This document shows positions 24,800 through 33,103 of a DNA stretch of 64,000 nucleotides, in pieces. The first letter of the stretch is position 1, and every line of letters starts with the position of its first letter. Location of the stretch: contig JACKBC010000009.1 of assembly GCA_020634755.1 (NCBI GenBank), forward strand, positions 127,190-191,189. The letters run 5' to 3'. Both the position numbers and the translations under genes were made by a program. The DNA comes from Caldilineaceae bacterium (GTDB lineage: Bacteria; Chloroflexota; Anaerolineae; Caldilineales; Caldilineaceae). Under the pieces are notes generated by a model. It saw only the letters and a list, made by a program, of their open reading frames with translations, was not told where the DNA came from and did not search any database.

Positions 24800-25780
24800 A
24801 TGAAAACAATCCGATGGGGTATTATTGGCTGCGGCAATGTGACTGAAGTAAAGAGCGGCCCCGGCTTTCAAAAAGCCACAAATTCGGAACTCGTAGCCGT
24901 CATGCGCCGCAATGGCGCGTTGGCCGCAGATTATGCACGGCGCCATGATGTGCCCAAGTGGTATGATGATGGCCAGGCGCTCATTGACGACCCGGATGTG
25001 GATGTGGTCTACATTGCCACGCCGCCCGATGCGCATTTGGCCTACACGCGCATGGCGGCCCAAGCGGGTAAGCCGGTCTACGTGGAAAAGCCCATGGCGC
25101 TCAACTTTGCCGAATGTCAGGCCATGATTGACGCCTGTGCGGCAGCCAATGTGCCGCTATGGGTGGCCTATTATCGCCGTGGCATGACCAAGTTTAATAA
25201 AGCCAAAGAGCTGGTTGCCCAAGGCGCCATTGGCGACGTGCGTTGCGTAAACGTCACCTTTTTACAGACCGTGCGGCCATACGATCCCAATAACCTCCCC
25301 TGGCGCGTGCGCCCCGAAATTTCTGGCGGCGGTCTCTTTGTGGATCTAGCCTCGCACATCCTAGACTATCTGGCCTACATGGTCGGCCCCATCGTTACGG
25401 CGCAGGGCGACGCCTCTAACCAGGGCGGTCTATACGCGGCCGAAGATATGGTGACCGGTTCCTGGGTGCACGAATCCGGCGTGCATGGAACGGGCCTTTG
25501 GTGCTTCAACTCCTATACTCGGCTGGATCAAACTGAAATCATCGGCAGCAGGGGCAAGCTGACCTTTGCCGCTTTTCAGAATGATGAGCCGGTGCAGCTG
25601 ACCACGGAAGAGGGCGTCACCGAGTTCACCATCCCCGAGCCGGCGCACGTGCAGCAACAGCTGATCCAGTCTATTGTGGATGAACTAAACGGCGTTGGCC
25701 AATGTGCCAGCACCGGTGTCAGTGCGGCCAGGGCGTCATGGGTCATGGACCAAATGCTCAAGGGATATTATCAAAAGTAG
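24800..25780 (+). CDS. Gfo/Idh/MocA-family oxidoreductase
   Basis: 326 residues. The N-terminal Rossmann turn GIIGCGNVTEVKSGPGF, the family motif VEKPMALN (EKP near 95-97) and GGGLFVDLASHILDYLAYM in the C-terminal domain are typical. These enzymes oxidise or reduce sugars and inositols with NAD(P). It opens a run of same-strand genes that includes a PQQ-type sugar dehydrogenase and an Ldh2-family dehydrogenase, suggesting a sugar or sugar-acid oxidation route. The exact substrate is unknown. Confidence 0.88.
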   Translation: MKTIRWGIIGCGNVTEVKSGPGFQKATNSELVAVMRRNGALAADYARRHDVPKWYDDGQALIDDPDVDVVYIATPPDAHLAYTRMAAQAGKPVYVEKPMALNFAECQAMIDACAAANVPLWVAYYRRGMTKFNKAKELVAQGAIGDVRCVNVTFLQTVRPYDPNNLPWRVRPEISGGGLFVDLASHILDYLAYMVGPIVTAQGDASNQGGLYAAEDMVTGSWVHESGVHGTGLWCFNSYTRLDQTEIIGSRGKLTFAAFQNDEPVQLTTEEGVTEFTIPEPAHVQQQLIQSIVDELNGVGQCASTGVSAARASWVMDQMLKGYYQK

Positions 25781-25807
25781 CTCACGGTTTTAGGAGATTC
25801 TTACCTG

Positions 25808-25852
25808 GCAGGGCCAAAGATAGCAGGGCCAAATGTAGCGGAGCCAAATTTA
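25808..25852 (+). repeat. Three 15-bp tandem repeats in the leader of the next gene
   Basis: Units GCAGGGCCAAAGATA, GCAGGGCCAAATGTA and GCGGAGCCAAATTTA follow each other directly and end one base before the start codon. An in-frame TAG touches the ATG, so they are not coding. Each unit carries an AGGG or GGAG core that resembles a ribosome site. Confidence 0.75.
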
Positions 25853-25853
25853 G

Positions 25854-26186
25854 ATGAGACAAAGCCATACCACCGTTTTGGAACGCAACGTCTGCTGGCA
25901 GCACGATTTTACCACGGAGCCATACGAAGTGGGCTGGGCCAGCGAGGCGCTCTTTTTTGTGCGCACCCTATCGGCCGAGCAGCTGCCGGTGGGCGTTTAT
26001 GCACGTGTACAGATATCGCCGGACGGCATTCACTGGTGTGCGGAAGGAAGTGAGCTGCCCATTGCGTCCGAACCGGGCGTCACCTTCTGCCGCGTCACTC
26101 AATTTGGCGGCTGGCTGCGGCTGGTGGGCCAAATCCCAGACGATGCCGAGGTAAAAGTGCTTGTGTATTTGGTATTGAAAGAGTAG
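25854..26186 (+). CDS. Conserved protein of unknown function (small beta-rich)
   Basis: 110 residues without signal peptide. The sequence YEVGWASEALFFVRTLSAEQ, YARVQISPDGIHWCAEGSEL and FGGWLRLVGQIPDDAEVKVL is beta-rich and recalls small proteins encoded beside sugar-catabolic genes in Chloroflexota, but I know no assigned function. The last GGAG before the ATG lies in the third tandem repeat, 10 bases upstream. It is followed within 60 bases by the PQQ-type sugar dehydrogenase gene. Confidence 0.65.
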   Translation: MRQSHTTVLERNVCWQHDFTTEPYEVGWASEALFFVRTLSAEQLPVGVYARVQISPDGIHWCAEGSELPIASEPGVTFCRVTQFGGWLRLVGQIPDDAEVKVLVYLVLKE

Positions 26187-26242
26187 GGTTTGCGGTGCGC
26201 GTACCCATTGACAATTTGGGAGTGGGCCAAGGAGCTGTTGTG

Positions 26243-27505
26243 ATGTGGAAAACACTAGGCGGGTTGCTGGGCGTGCTCTTTTTGGTGGCCGGTTGTGCGG
26301 CCCAGCCAGCGGATTTGCCGGACGCTTCGCCCACGCCGCCAGTCGTGCCAACATTTACAGAAACGCCCGTGCCGGTCGCCACGCATACGGCGATCCCAGA
26401 GCCAACGGCCACGCCGACGGCGCCGCCCGCGGCGGCAACGCCAACCGCTCCTGCGGACCTGGAGCCGCTGCCATTTGCGGTGCGGTTGCCGTCCGGTTTT
26501 CGCATTGGCATGTACGCCAGTGGGTTGCCTGATGCCCGTTCCATGGCGCCGGGGCCGGATGGCGTGATTTTTGTGGGTACGCGCAGCCAGGGCAAAGTGT
26601 ATGCCGTACTGGATCAAGATGGCGATTACAAGGCGGAGCAGGTCATTACATTGGCCAGCGGCATGAATACACCCAATGGGGTGGCCTATCGCGATGGCGC
26701 GCTCTATGTGGCCGAAATTAATCGCATTTTGCGTTACGACAACATTGCCGCCCACCTGGCCGAAGCCGATTTGCCCGCCCCGGTGGTGCTCAATGACCAA
26801 TATCCCAGCGATGCTCACCACGGCTGGAAAGTATTGCGCTTTGGCCCCGACGGCAAGCTTTATACGCCGGTGGGCGCGCCCTGCAACGTGTGTGAAATTA
26901 GCGGGCTGTATGGCACAATTACGCGCATGAACGCCGACGGCAGCGGGTTGGAAGTATACGCCAGTGGCATTCGTAACTCGGTGGGCTTCGACTGGCAGCC
27001 CCAGAGCAATGAACTCTGGTTCACCGACAATGGCGTGGACAATCTGGGTGATGATCAGCCGCCCGATGAGCTAAATCGTGCGCCTGCATTGGGCATGAAC
27101 TTTGGCTTTCCCTATTGTCATGGCGGTACGGTGCCGGATCCGGAATTTGGCGGGCAACGCAGCTGCATTGAATTTACGCCGCCGGTGCAAAAGCTGGGAC
27201 CGCACGTGGCCGCGTTGGGCATGCGCTTTTATACGGGCGCTATGTTTCCGCTGGAATATCAGCATCAGATTCTGATTGCCGAGCATGGTTCCGCCTCGCG
27301 CTCGACGCCGCTGGGCTATCGCATTATGCTGGTGCGGCTGGATGATGCCAACAACGCCATTCGCTATGAACCTTTTGCCGACGGCTGGCTGGATGGCGCA
27401 CAGATTCACGGTCGTCCGGTAGATCTACTCATTCTGCCCGACGGCTCGCTGCTGGTGTCCGATGACAATGCCGGCGCTATTTATCGCATCATTTATGAAG
27501 GATAG
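26243..27505 (+). CDS. PQQ-dependent sugar dehydrogenase-like lipoprotein
   Basis: 420 residues from the ATG that has AAGGAG 8 bases upstream. A lipoprotein signal (LLGVLFLVAGC, lipid-bearing Cys near 20) is followed by a Thr/Pro/Ala-rich linker to about residue 75. A six-bladed propeller of the soluble aldose/sorbosone dehydrogenase type follows: FRIGMYASGLPDARSMAPGP, MNTPNGVAYRDGALYVAE, TDNGVDNLGDDQPPDELN and VDLLILPDGSLLVSDDNAG. The enzyme would oxidise aldoses at the cell surface with PQQ; the residues for cofactor binding cannot be confirmed by eye. The longer reading frame from 26195 lacks a signal peptide and is not used. Confidence 0.85.
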   Translation: MWKTLGGLLGVLFLVAGCAAQPADLPDASPTPPVVPTFTETPVPVATHTAIPEPTATPTAPPAAATPTAPADLEPLPFAVRLPSGFRIGMYASGLPDARSMAPGPDGVIFVGTRSQGKVYAVLDQDGDYKAEQVITLASGMNTPNGVAYRDGALYVAEINRILRYDNIAAHLAEADLPAPVVLNDQYPSDAHHGWKVLRFGPDGKLYTPVGAPCNVCEISGLYGTITRMNADGSGLEVYASGIRNSVGFDWQPQSNELWFTDNGVDNLGDDQPPDELNRAPALGMNFGFPYCHGGTVPDPEFGGQRSCIEFTPPVQKLGPHVAALGMRFYTGAMFPLEYQHQILIAEHGSASRSTPLGYRIMLVRLDDANNAIRYEPFADGWLDGAQIHGRPVDLLILPDGSLLVSDDNAGAIYRIIYEG

Positions 27506-27515
27506 ATTTATCACC

Positions 27516-28364
27516 ATGCAAAATCCCAATTTAAGCCGCTTTGATCCATTGCCGCGCATTATTAGCTACGACGATTTTGATAGTGGCCTGCAAGGCTGGA
27601 CCGGACTCATTGGCAATTATGAAGAGACGCTCGACTCCATGCTGCCGCCGTATCGCGATCTGCGCCCACCCATGTTGAGCAACCTGAGCATGTGGGACAC
27701 CGGCACTGATGGCTCGTTCAGCGGTACCTATGCCATGAAGCTGGCCACGCGCGCCAAAGCGGGCTCCATTGCGCTGGCCATCAAGCGACTCACCTTTCGG
27801 CAGCTGGGCCCCATTCGGCTGGAAGCCTATTTTACCTTTAAGCCGGAAGCGTCGGAACTGGTGCTTTCTGAAACTGACGTGCGCGCCATTGGCGTGCTCT
27901 TTGATTTGCAGCATCCCGACCAGCACGCCCATCCTGAACGGGTGATGCCCCACATTCGCTACCTCAACGCGCAGGACGGCAAGCAGATTGCCACCTGGCA
28001 ATACAAAGCGGAACGGGAAACGCTCCACGCCATTGGCGGCAGCGGCAAAACCCAATCTCACTTTCATCTGGCGCCCGAAGGCTGGCGCGAACTGGCCGGT
28101 GGGCGGCAGCTCCTTTGTTACAATGAAATTGCGACCAAGCAAAACTGGCACTATTGGCGGCTCGATTTTGACCTGGCCACCATGTCATTTCAGCGACTTC
28201 AATGCAATGATCGTCTCTTTGATCTGGCCGAAGCCGTCCCCATGCGCATGTCTGCCATGGCCAATTTGTGGTGCATGTTGAATACCGCGTTTTGGGTGGA
28301 AACCGATTGCGACAAACGCGGTTTTCTCTATATTGATTCTGTACTTCTCTCTGGGGATTGGTAG
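27516..28364 (+). CDS. Protein of unknown function (DUF6772-like)
   Basis: 282 residues from MQNPNLSRFDPLPRI, preceded by GAAGGA. It is beta-rich: IISYDDFDSGLQGWTGLIGN, MWDTGTDGSFSGTYAMKLAT, IALAIKRLTFRQLGPIRLEA. I recall a similar uncharacterised family, DUF6772, near sugar uptake or catabolic genes; the name is from memory. The concanavalin-like beta-sandwich look suggests ligand binding rather than catalysis. It starts 10 bases after the sugar dehydrogenase stop codon, so the two genes are surely one operon. Confidence 0.7.
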   Translation: MQNPNLSRFDPLPRIISYDDFDSGLQGWTGLIGNYEETLDSMLPPYRDLRPPMLSNLSMWDTGTDGSFSGTYAMKLATRAKAGSIALAIKRLTFRQLGPIRLEAYFTFKPEASELVLSETDVRAIGVLFDLQHPDQHAHPERVMPHIRYLNAQDGKQIATWQYKAERETLHAIGGSGKTQSHFHLAPEGWRELAGGRQLLCYNEIATKQNWHYWRLDFDLATMSFQRLQCNDRLFDLAEAVPMRMSAMANLWCMLNTAFWVETDCDKRGFLYIDSVLLSGDW

Positions 28365-28365
28365 A

Positions 28366-28452
28366 AGAGGGCGTAAGGCGTAAGGAGTGGGGATTAGGCG
28401 CTGAGTCGGCCTCCCCTACTGCTTACTTCCGACTCCCGACTCCCTAATCCCA
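28366..28452. repeat. Low-complexity hairpin (GGCGTAAGGAGT / ACTTCCGACTCCC type)
   Basis: GGGCGTAAGGCGTAAGGAGTG and GGGATTAGG are facing CCCCTACTGCTTACTTCCGA and CTCCCTAATCCC. It is another member of the short-word hairpin class, lying between two genes of the oxidation operon. Confidence 0.6.
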
Positions 28453-28472
28453 CTACCAAAGGCAACCTCTTT

Positions 28473-29573
28473 ATGTCACAACCAAGCTCCTATAAAGTGT
28501 TGGTGCCGGCCGATGAGCTGCACCAGTTTGTGGAATCGCTCTTTCTCAAGGGCGGCTTTGCGCCTGCACATGCGGCGGACGCGGCCAATGTTTTAATGTA
28601 TGCCAGCCGCCGCGGGGTGGATACCCACGGCATACGCAACGTACTGCCCATCTATTTTCGGCAATTGGAAGCGGGCCAGCTCAACGTGGCCCCCAATTTT
28701 CATATTGAGCATGAAACGCCTGTTTCGGCGCGCGCCAATGGTGATTCTGGCCTGGGGCTGGCGGCGGGTTGTTGGGGCATGCGTTTGGCCATGCAAAAAG
28801 CGCGTCAATCCGGCATTGGCATGGTTTCTATGCACAATTCGTATCATTACGGCGCAGCGGGTTACTACCCGTGGCTGGCCGTGCAGGAGGAGCTGATCGG
28901 CATTAGCATGACCGGGCGCATCTATGCCGGTGGCGCCGAGTATGGCGTACCGCCCACCTTTGGCGCCAAGGCCATGTTTTCCACCAATCCGCTCAGCATC
29001 TCTTTCCCCACCCAGAATGAGCCGCCCTATGTCTTTGATATGGCCACGTCGGTTGTGCCATTCAACCGCATCACCATGATGCGCGACGCAGGGCAGTCGA
29101 TTCCGCCCGGCTGGGGCGTGACCGCCGATGGCTCACCCTCCACCGACCCGGGTGAAGTTGCGCAGGTGCTGCCGCTGGGTGGCAACCGCGAGCAGGGTGG
29201 CCACAAAGGATATGGGCTGGCCACAATGGTCACGGTACTCTGCAATCTGCTCTCCGGCGGCTGGGCGGGGCTCTACGACAATGATCCCCAAGCGTTTGAG
29301 GGCTTTAAGCTACCCAACGATGGTCACTTCTTTGCCGCATTCCGCGTCGATCTCTTCCGCCCGTTGGCAGAGTTTAAAGAGGGCATGGACGCCATGATTC
29401 GCGCCCTGCATGCCTCGCCCAAACTGTCCGGCCATGATCGCATCTACGTGGCTGGCGAAATCGAGCATGAAACCGAAATTCAGCGTCTGCACGATGGTAT
29501 CCCCGTCACAGAAACAGTCTTTGACAATTTTGTGGAGCTGGCGGAACGCTATGACGTGGCGCTGCCGTGGTAG
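28473..29573 (+). CDS. Malate/L-lactate dehydrogenase-family (Ldh2) oxidoreductase
   Basis: 366 residues. The family signature is clear: VDTHGIRNVLPIYF, ANGDSGLGLAAG, MVSMHNSYHYGAAGYYP and GGHKGYGLATMV. This fold (PF02615) includes malate, ureidoglycolate, 2,3-diketogulonate and other 2-hydroxyacid dehydrogenases using NAD(P). In this context a sugar acid is a likely substrate. A short AAAGG precedes the ATG. It ends the sugar oxidation run that begins with the Gfo/Idh/MocA gene. Confidence 0.88.
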   Translation: MSQPSSYKVLVPADELHQFVESLFLKGGFAPAHAADAANVLMYASRRGVDTHGIRNVLPIYFRQLEAGQLNVAPNFHIEHETPVSARANGDSGLGLAAGCWGMRLAMQKARQSGIGMVSMHNSYHYGAAGYYPWLAVQEELIGISMTGRIYAGGAEYGVPPTFGAKAMFSTNPLSISFPTQNEPPYVFDMATSVVPFNRITMMRDAGQSIPPGWGVTADGSPSTDPGEVAQVLPLGGNREQGGHKGYGLATMVTVLCNLLSGGWAGLYDNDPQAFEGFKLPNDGHFFAAFRVDLFRPLAEFKEGMDAMIRALHASPKLSGHDRIYVAGEIEHETEIQRLHDGIPVTETVFDNFVELAERYDVALPW

Positions 29574-29956
29574 ATAGAGGATGTGAGAGGGTGAGAGGGT
29601 GACGAGGTGACTTTGACCGGCTCAGGCACCTTGTTCCTGCTTGATACCGTTTGGCTCTGTAAAAGCGATGAATAATTGACAATCCTACTCCGCAAGAGGG
29701 GTGATTATTCATCATATAAGTTTTTTGTCACAAAGCGCGGGGGATTGTACTGATCAAGATGATGGTAAACAGTGCGCTTCAGCGTACTGCTGCTAGCAGA
29801 CTGCGGTTTATGAACATTTATAAATTGTTTCGGTAATGGGCGCCACAGGCTGAAGCCTGCGTCTGCTAGCGGAAGCCCGCTAAAGCAGGCTATAAAACAG
29901 TGCGCTTTAGCGTACTTTGGCTGCCAGGCGCTGGTTTCAACCAGTGCCGTCGTTTA
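29574..29956. other. Gene-free stretch with direct repeats and hairpins
   Basis: 383 bases. A hairpin-like GTGAGAGGGTGAGAGGGTGA segment starts at 29584. A 21-base word beginning AACAGTGCGCTT occurs at 29767-29787 and again at 29896-29916 with one mismatch. Between them are GGCTGAAGCCTGC and AGCCCGCTAAAGCAGGCT hairpins. No reading frame has protein character. Confidence 0.65.
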
Positions 29957-31618
29957 CTACACAAAACGCGGTGGATGCTGCAAATGGTGCTCGGTGGCGG
30001 CTTGATAGGCTTGCGCCGCCGCAAGCACGGTGGCTTCCTCGTAGAGACGTCCCGTAAAGGTAATGGTGGTGGGCAGGCCATTGGTGCGAAAGCCATTGGG
30101 CACCACCACAGATGGGTGACCAGTTAAGTTGGTGAGCAGCAGGTTGGCGCCGTGCAGGGCCGGCGATAGATACAGATCCACATCGGCCATGAGCTGCGCC
30201 ATCTGTTGCATGACCAACATGCGCAGCCGATTGGCCTGCACGTATTCAACTGCGGGAATGAGCCGGGCTTGTCGGAGCCGGTTGGGCCACGCATCGGCAA
30301 TCTGGCGCACCAAGAGATCATCTCGGTTGCTGCGCGTCAATTCATCAAAGGCGGCGGCAGCTTCCACAGACAGAATAAAATTCATAGCCTTCAATGGGTA
30401 GTTGGGCAGTTCAATTGGAAGCAGCTCGACGCCCATGGCGCGCAGAACGTCCAGACTTGCCAAGTCATTTGCCTGGCCCTCATATTCTGCTTCAAACTCC
30501 TTTGGGGTGTATCCAATCCGCAGCTTTTGCAAGTCTAGCTCTGGTTCCCACACAAAGGGCCGCTGGACCACCGTTAAATCCGCACCGTCCGGTCCATAAA
30601 TGGCGTTGAAGACGTGGACGCAATCTGCCACGCTGCGGCACATGGGCCCAATCTTATCCATACTCCAGCTGAGCGCCATGGCGCCCGTGCGGCTGACGCG
30701 GCCAAAGGTGGGGCGCAGGCCCGATAGCCCGCAATTTGTGCTGGGCGATACAATTGAACCATGCGTTTCCGTGCCAATGGCAAAGGCGACTAAGCCAGCC
30801 GCAGTGGCCGCGCCCGATCCTGCGGACGAGCCGCTAGAACCCTGCTCCAAATTCCAGGGGCTGCGCGTTTTGCCGCCAAACCAGACATCGCCCCAGGCCA
30901 GCGCGCCCATTGTCAACTTGGCCACCAATACGGCGCCGGCGTCGGTCAATTTGCGCACCACCGTAGCGTCCTGCTCGATTACTTGATCGCGGTAGGGCAT
31001 GGCGCCCCAAGTGGTGGGGTACCCTTTGGTGGCCAGTAAATCTTTGGCGCCCCACGGAATGCCGTGTAGCGGCCCGCGGTCGTGGCCGGCTGCCAGTTCA
31101 GCATCGGCGCGGCGCGCCAACGCTAGCGCCAGCTCTTCCGTAAGGGTGATAACGCATTCAAGCTCTGGGCCGTAGCGTTTGAGCCGAGTGAGATACATTT
31201 TGGTCAATGCCTGCGATGTGATCTGCCCGCTGCGCAGGAAATAGGCCAGGTGGGCAATGGGCGCAAATGCCAGTTGCTCAATATGTTCCGGCATTGGGGG
31301 CGGCTCGTCCAGGGGAATAGACAGCGAGGGAATGAACAATGGCGGATTTATGGGCAATTCTGCTAGGGGAGCCGGAATCTGTGGATTAAATTGCAGCGCC
31401 GGCGCCACCTGATTGGGCAAATCCACCGCGCGCAGTTCGTCATAATGCATTAAGATCTGGTTTGCGCCGGGCAGCATGAGTTCGCGCTCGGCGGGCGTAA
31501 AAGGCAACCCCATGACTATTTCGGCCGCGGCAATGTGTTCAGTAGTAATTGGCCCGGATTCACCACTATTTGGATTGGTGTTTGGTTCTGGCTGAAGAGC
31601 AGATTTTGGTTGGCTCAT
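29957..31618 (-). CDS. Amidase-signature family hydrolase
   Basis: 553 residues. The Ser-cisSer-Lys triad is visible in GAKDLLATKG (Lys) and GSSGSSAGSGAATAAG followed by GTETHGSIVSP (serines), as in GatA-like amidases. An N-terminal extension of about 100 residues (MLPGANQILMHYDELRAVDL) matches the longer, non-GatA amidase branch. It hydrolyses an amide bond of an unknown substrate. No signal peptide. AGGGGA precedes the ATG by 5 bases. It lies downstream of the lipoprotein gene on the same strand, 110 bases apart. Confidence 0.85.
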   Translation of the reverse strand: MSQPKSALQPEPNTNPNSGESGPITTEHIAAAEIVMGLPFTPAERELMLPGANQILMHYDELRAVDLPNQVAPALQFNPQIPAPLAELPINPPLFIPSLSIPLDEPPPMPEHIEQLAFAPIAHLAYFLRSGQITSQALTKMYLTRLKRYGPELECVITLTEELALALARRADAELAAGHDRGPLHGIPWGAKDLLATKGYPTTWGAMPYRDQVIEQDATVVRKLTDAGAVLVAKLTMGALAWGDVWFGGKTRSPWNLEQGSSGSSAGSGAATAAGLVAFAIGTETHGSIVSPSTNCGLSGLRPTFGRVSRTGAMALSWSMDKIGPMCRSVADCVHVFNAIYGPDGADLTVVQRPFVWEPELDLQKLRIGYTPKEFEAEYEGQANDLASLDVLRAMGVELLPIELPNYPLKAMNFILSVEAAAAFDELTRSNRDDLLVRQIADAWPNRLRQARLIPAVEYVQANRLRMLVMQQMAQLMADVDLYLSPALHGANLLLTNLTGHPSVVVPNGFRTNGLPTTITFTGRLYEEATVLAAAQAYQAATEHHLQHPPRFV

Positions 31619-31727
31619 GCGATTCCCCTTTGGTGAACTGGAGCTTTTTTACGAACACATAACGTATAACATAACGTATAATCGTGCTGGTAAGCACACC
31701 TGCACATAAATCAGATGGCTTCGTGCG

Positions 31728-33101
31728 TTATTCGCCAAAGCAAGGCGCGGGCTGGCTAAGGCCGCTGCGCCAGCTGCACCATTGATGCTGCGAGCCATCT
31801 GCATTTACCGAGTATCCCCGCATCTGCTGGCTGTTGTAGTCCACCAGCGTCCAGCGAAACTGCCCAGAAAAACGGTCGATATTCCACGTGCCCACAGCCG
31901 TATAGTGGCCGGCCGGACCGATTGTGCCCTGAAAGGTACCGGGTGCATCAAAGACGCCATTCTGAAAGGTGCCTTGAACTTGGTTGCCAATCTGCGTCAC
32001 CTGCATCGTGGGCGGATAGTCGGGTGTATAGTCTCCCATGCTTTCCCAAAAGCCGCTAAAACCGCAGCCATATGGCAATGGCCCGCTGCGCACGCCACAC
32101 CACTGATATTGGCCACCCCAGTTGCCATCAAAGCGCTGACCACTTTGATCCAACGTAAAGCTAAATGTTTTACTGGCATCGCCAGCAAAGAAACCGTTCA
32201 GCGTTGATCCGCTGACTACGCCTTGAATGGCAATGGCCTGCTGGCCGCCATACCAGACGTACGTTCCGTTGACCTGTGCGCCCGACTGCTGCAGGTCTAC
32301 CGTGGCAAAGTTGGTCAGCCAGCGCCCACCAAAGTCCGTACCGCCAACCACGGGCCGATCTTGTGCGCCCTGAATGGCGAAGTCGAAGTTCCAGTTAGAC
32401 TGATTGTCGCTGGTTTCTTGGATAGTAATTTGCACGTTGTAGTTGGCGCCATTGTAGATGGGGCTGCCATTGGGCCAGCGATAGCCGTTTTGGGCATAGG
32501 TCAGCACCGGACATTGGGTCGCATTTACATCAAAGAGGCAGAAAGGCGCACTACCATCGGTGATGGCGTAAACTGGATTGCCGCTTTCGGCGTCGTTGTC
32601 GTAGATTTCAAAGGTCACGCTTTGCGGCTCCTGCACAAGCGCCACGCTCATGTTGATGCGGTCGCGGAAGATCATGGGGCGCTGCACTTCGGCCTGGCTA
32701 AAGCCGGGTAGCACTACGTTCTGATTGTTGTTAGCAGGATAGATGCTGCGCGCTTCACCACCGCCACCGTCAATAGGCAGCACGCCAATGACAATCTGGG
32801 TCGGCGTGGGTGGGGCGGTCGTGGGCAAGGGTGCGACTGTGTAAGTGGGCGTAGCCGCGGCTGGAGGATTGGTTGGGACTGCTGTGGCCGTTGGCGCCGC
32901 GGTATACGTGGTGGGAACCGGCGTGTCGGTAACGGCTGCTACGGCTTCCGCTGTCAATGTGCTGGCCACGGCCCGATCTTCGGCCACGCGGGTGGCAATG
33001 CGATCCGCGTCGGAAAGAGTCGGCGCGGCGTTTCCACATGCGCCGATCAGAATAGCCATGCCTAGTAAGCCAAATAGGGAGATGATTTTTGAAGACCTCA
33101 T
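31728..33101 (-). CDS. Lipoprotein with Thr/Pro-rich linker and duplicated beta-domain
   Basis: 457 residues. A lipoprotein signal (LLGMAILIGAC, Cys near 22) is followed by a Thr/Pro/Ala linker (about 58-105). An N-terminal beta domain (about 110-245) comes next, then a duplicated C-terminal part: FGGRWLTNFATVDLQQSG ... QWCGVRSG and FSGFWESMGD ... QWCSWRSG. Each copy looks like a small beta-barrel ending with a Trp-Cys motif, so each half may hold one disulfide with the nearby Cys. Function unknown. It starts 2 bases after the TPR gene stop codon, so the pair is co-transcribed. Confidence 0.75.
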   Translation of the reverse strand: MRSSKIISLFGLLGMAILIGACGNAAPTLSDADRIATRVAEDRAVASTLTAEAVAAVTDTPVPTTYTAAPTATAVPTNPPAAATPTYTVAPLPTTAPPTPTQIVIGVLPIDGGGGEARSIYPANNNQNVVLPGFSQAEVQRPMIFRDRINMSVALVQEPQSVTFEIYDNDAESGNPVYAITDGSAPFCLFDVNATQCPVLTYAQNGYRWPNGSPIYNGANYNVQITIQETSDNQSNWNFDFAIQGAQDRPVVGGTDFGGRWLTNFATVDLQQSGAQVNGTYVWYGGQQAIAIQGVVSGSTLNGFFAGDASKTFSFTLDQSGQRFDGNWGGQYQWCGVRSGPLPYGCGFSGFWESMGDYTPDYPPTMQVTQIGNQVQGTFQNGVFDAPGTFQGTIGPAGHYTAVGTWNIDRFSGQFRWTLVDYNSQQMRGYSVNADGSQHQWCSWRSGLSQPAPCFGE

Positions 33102-33103
33102 AC

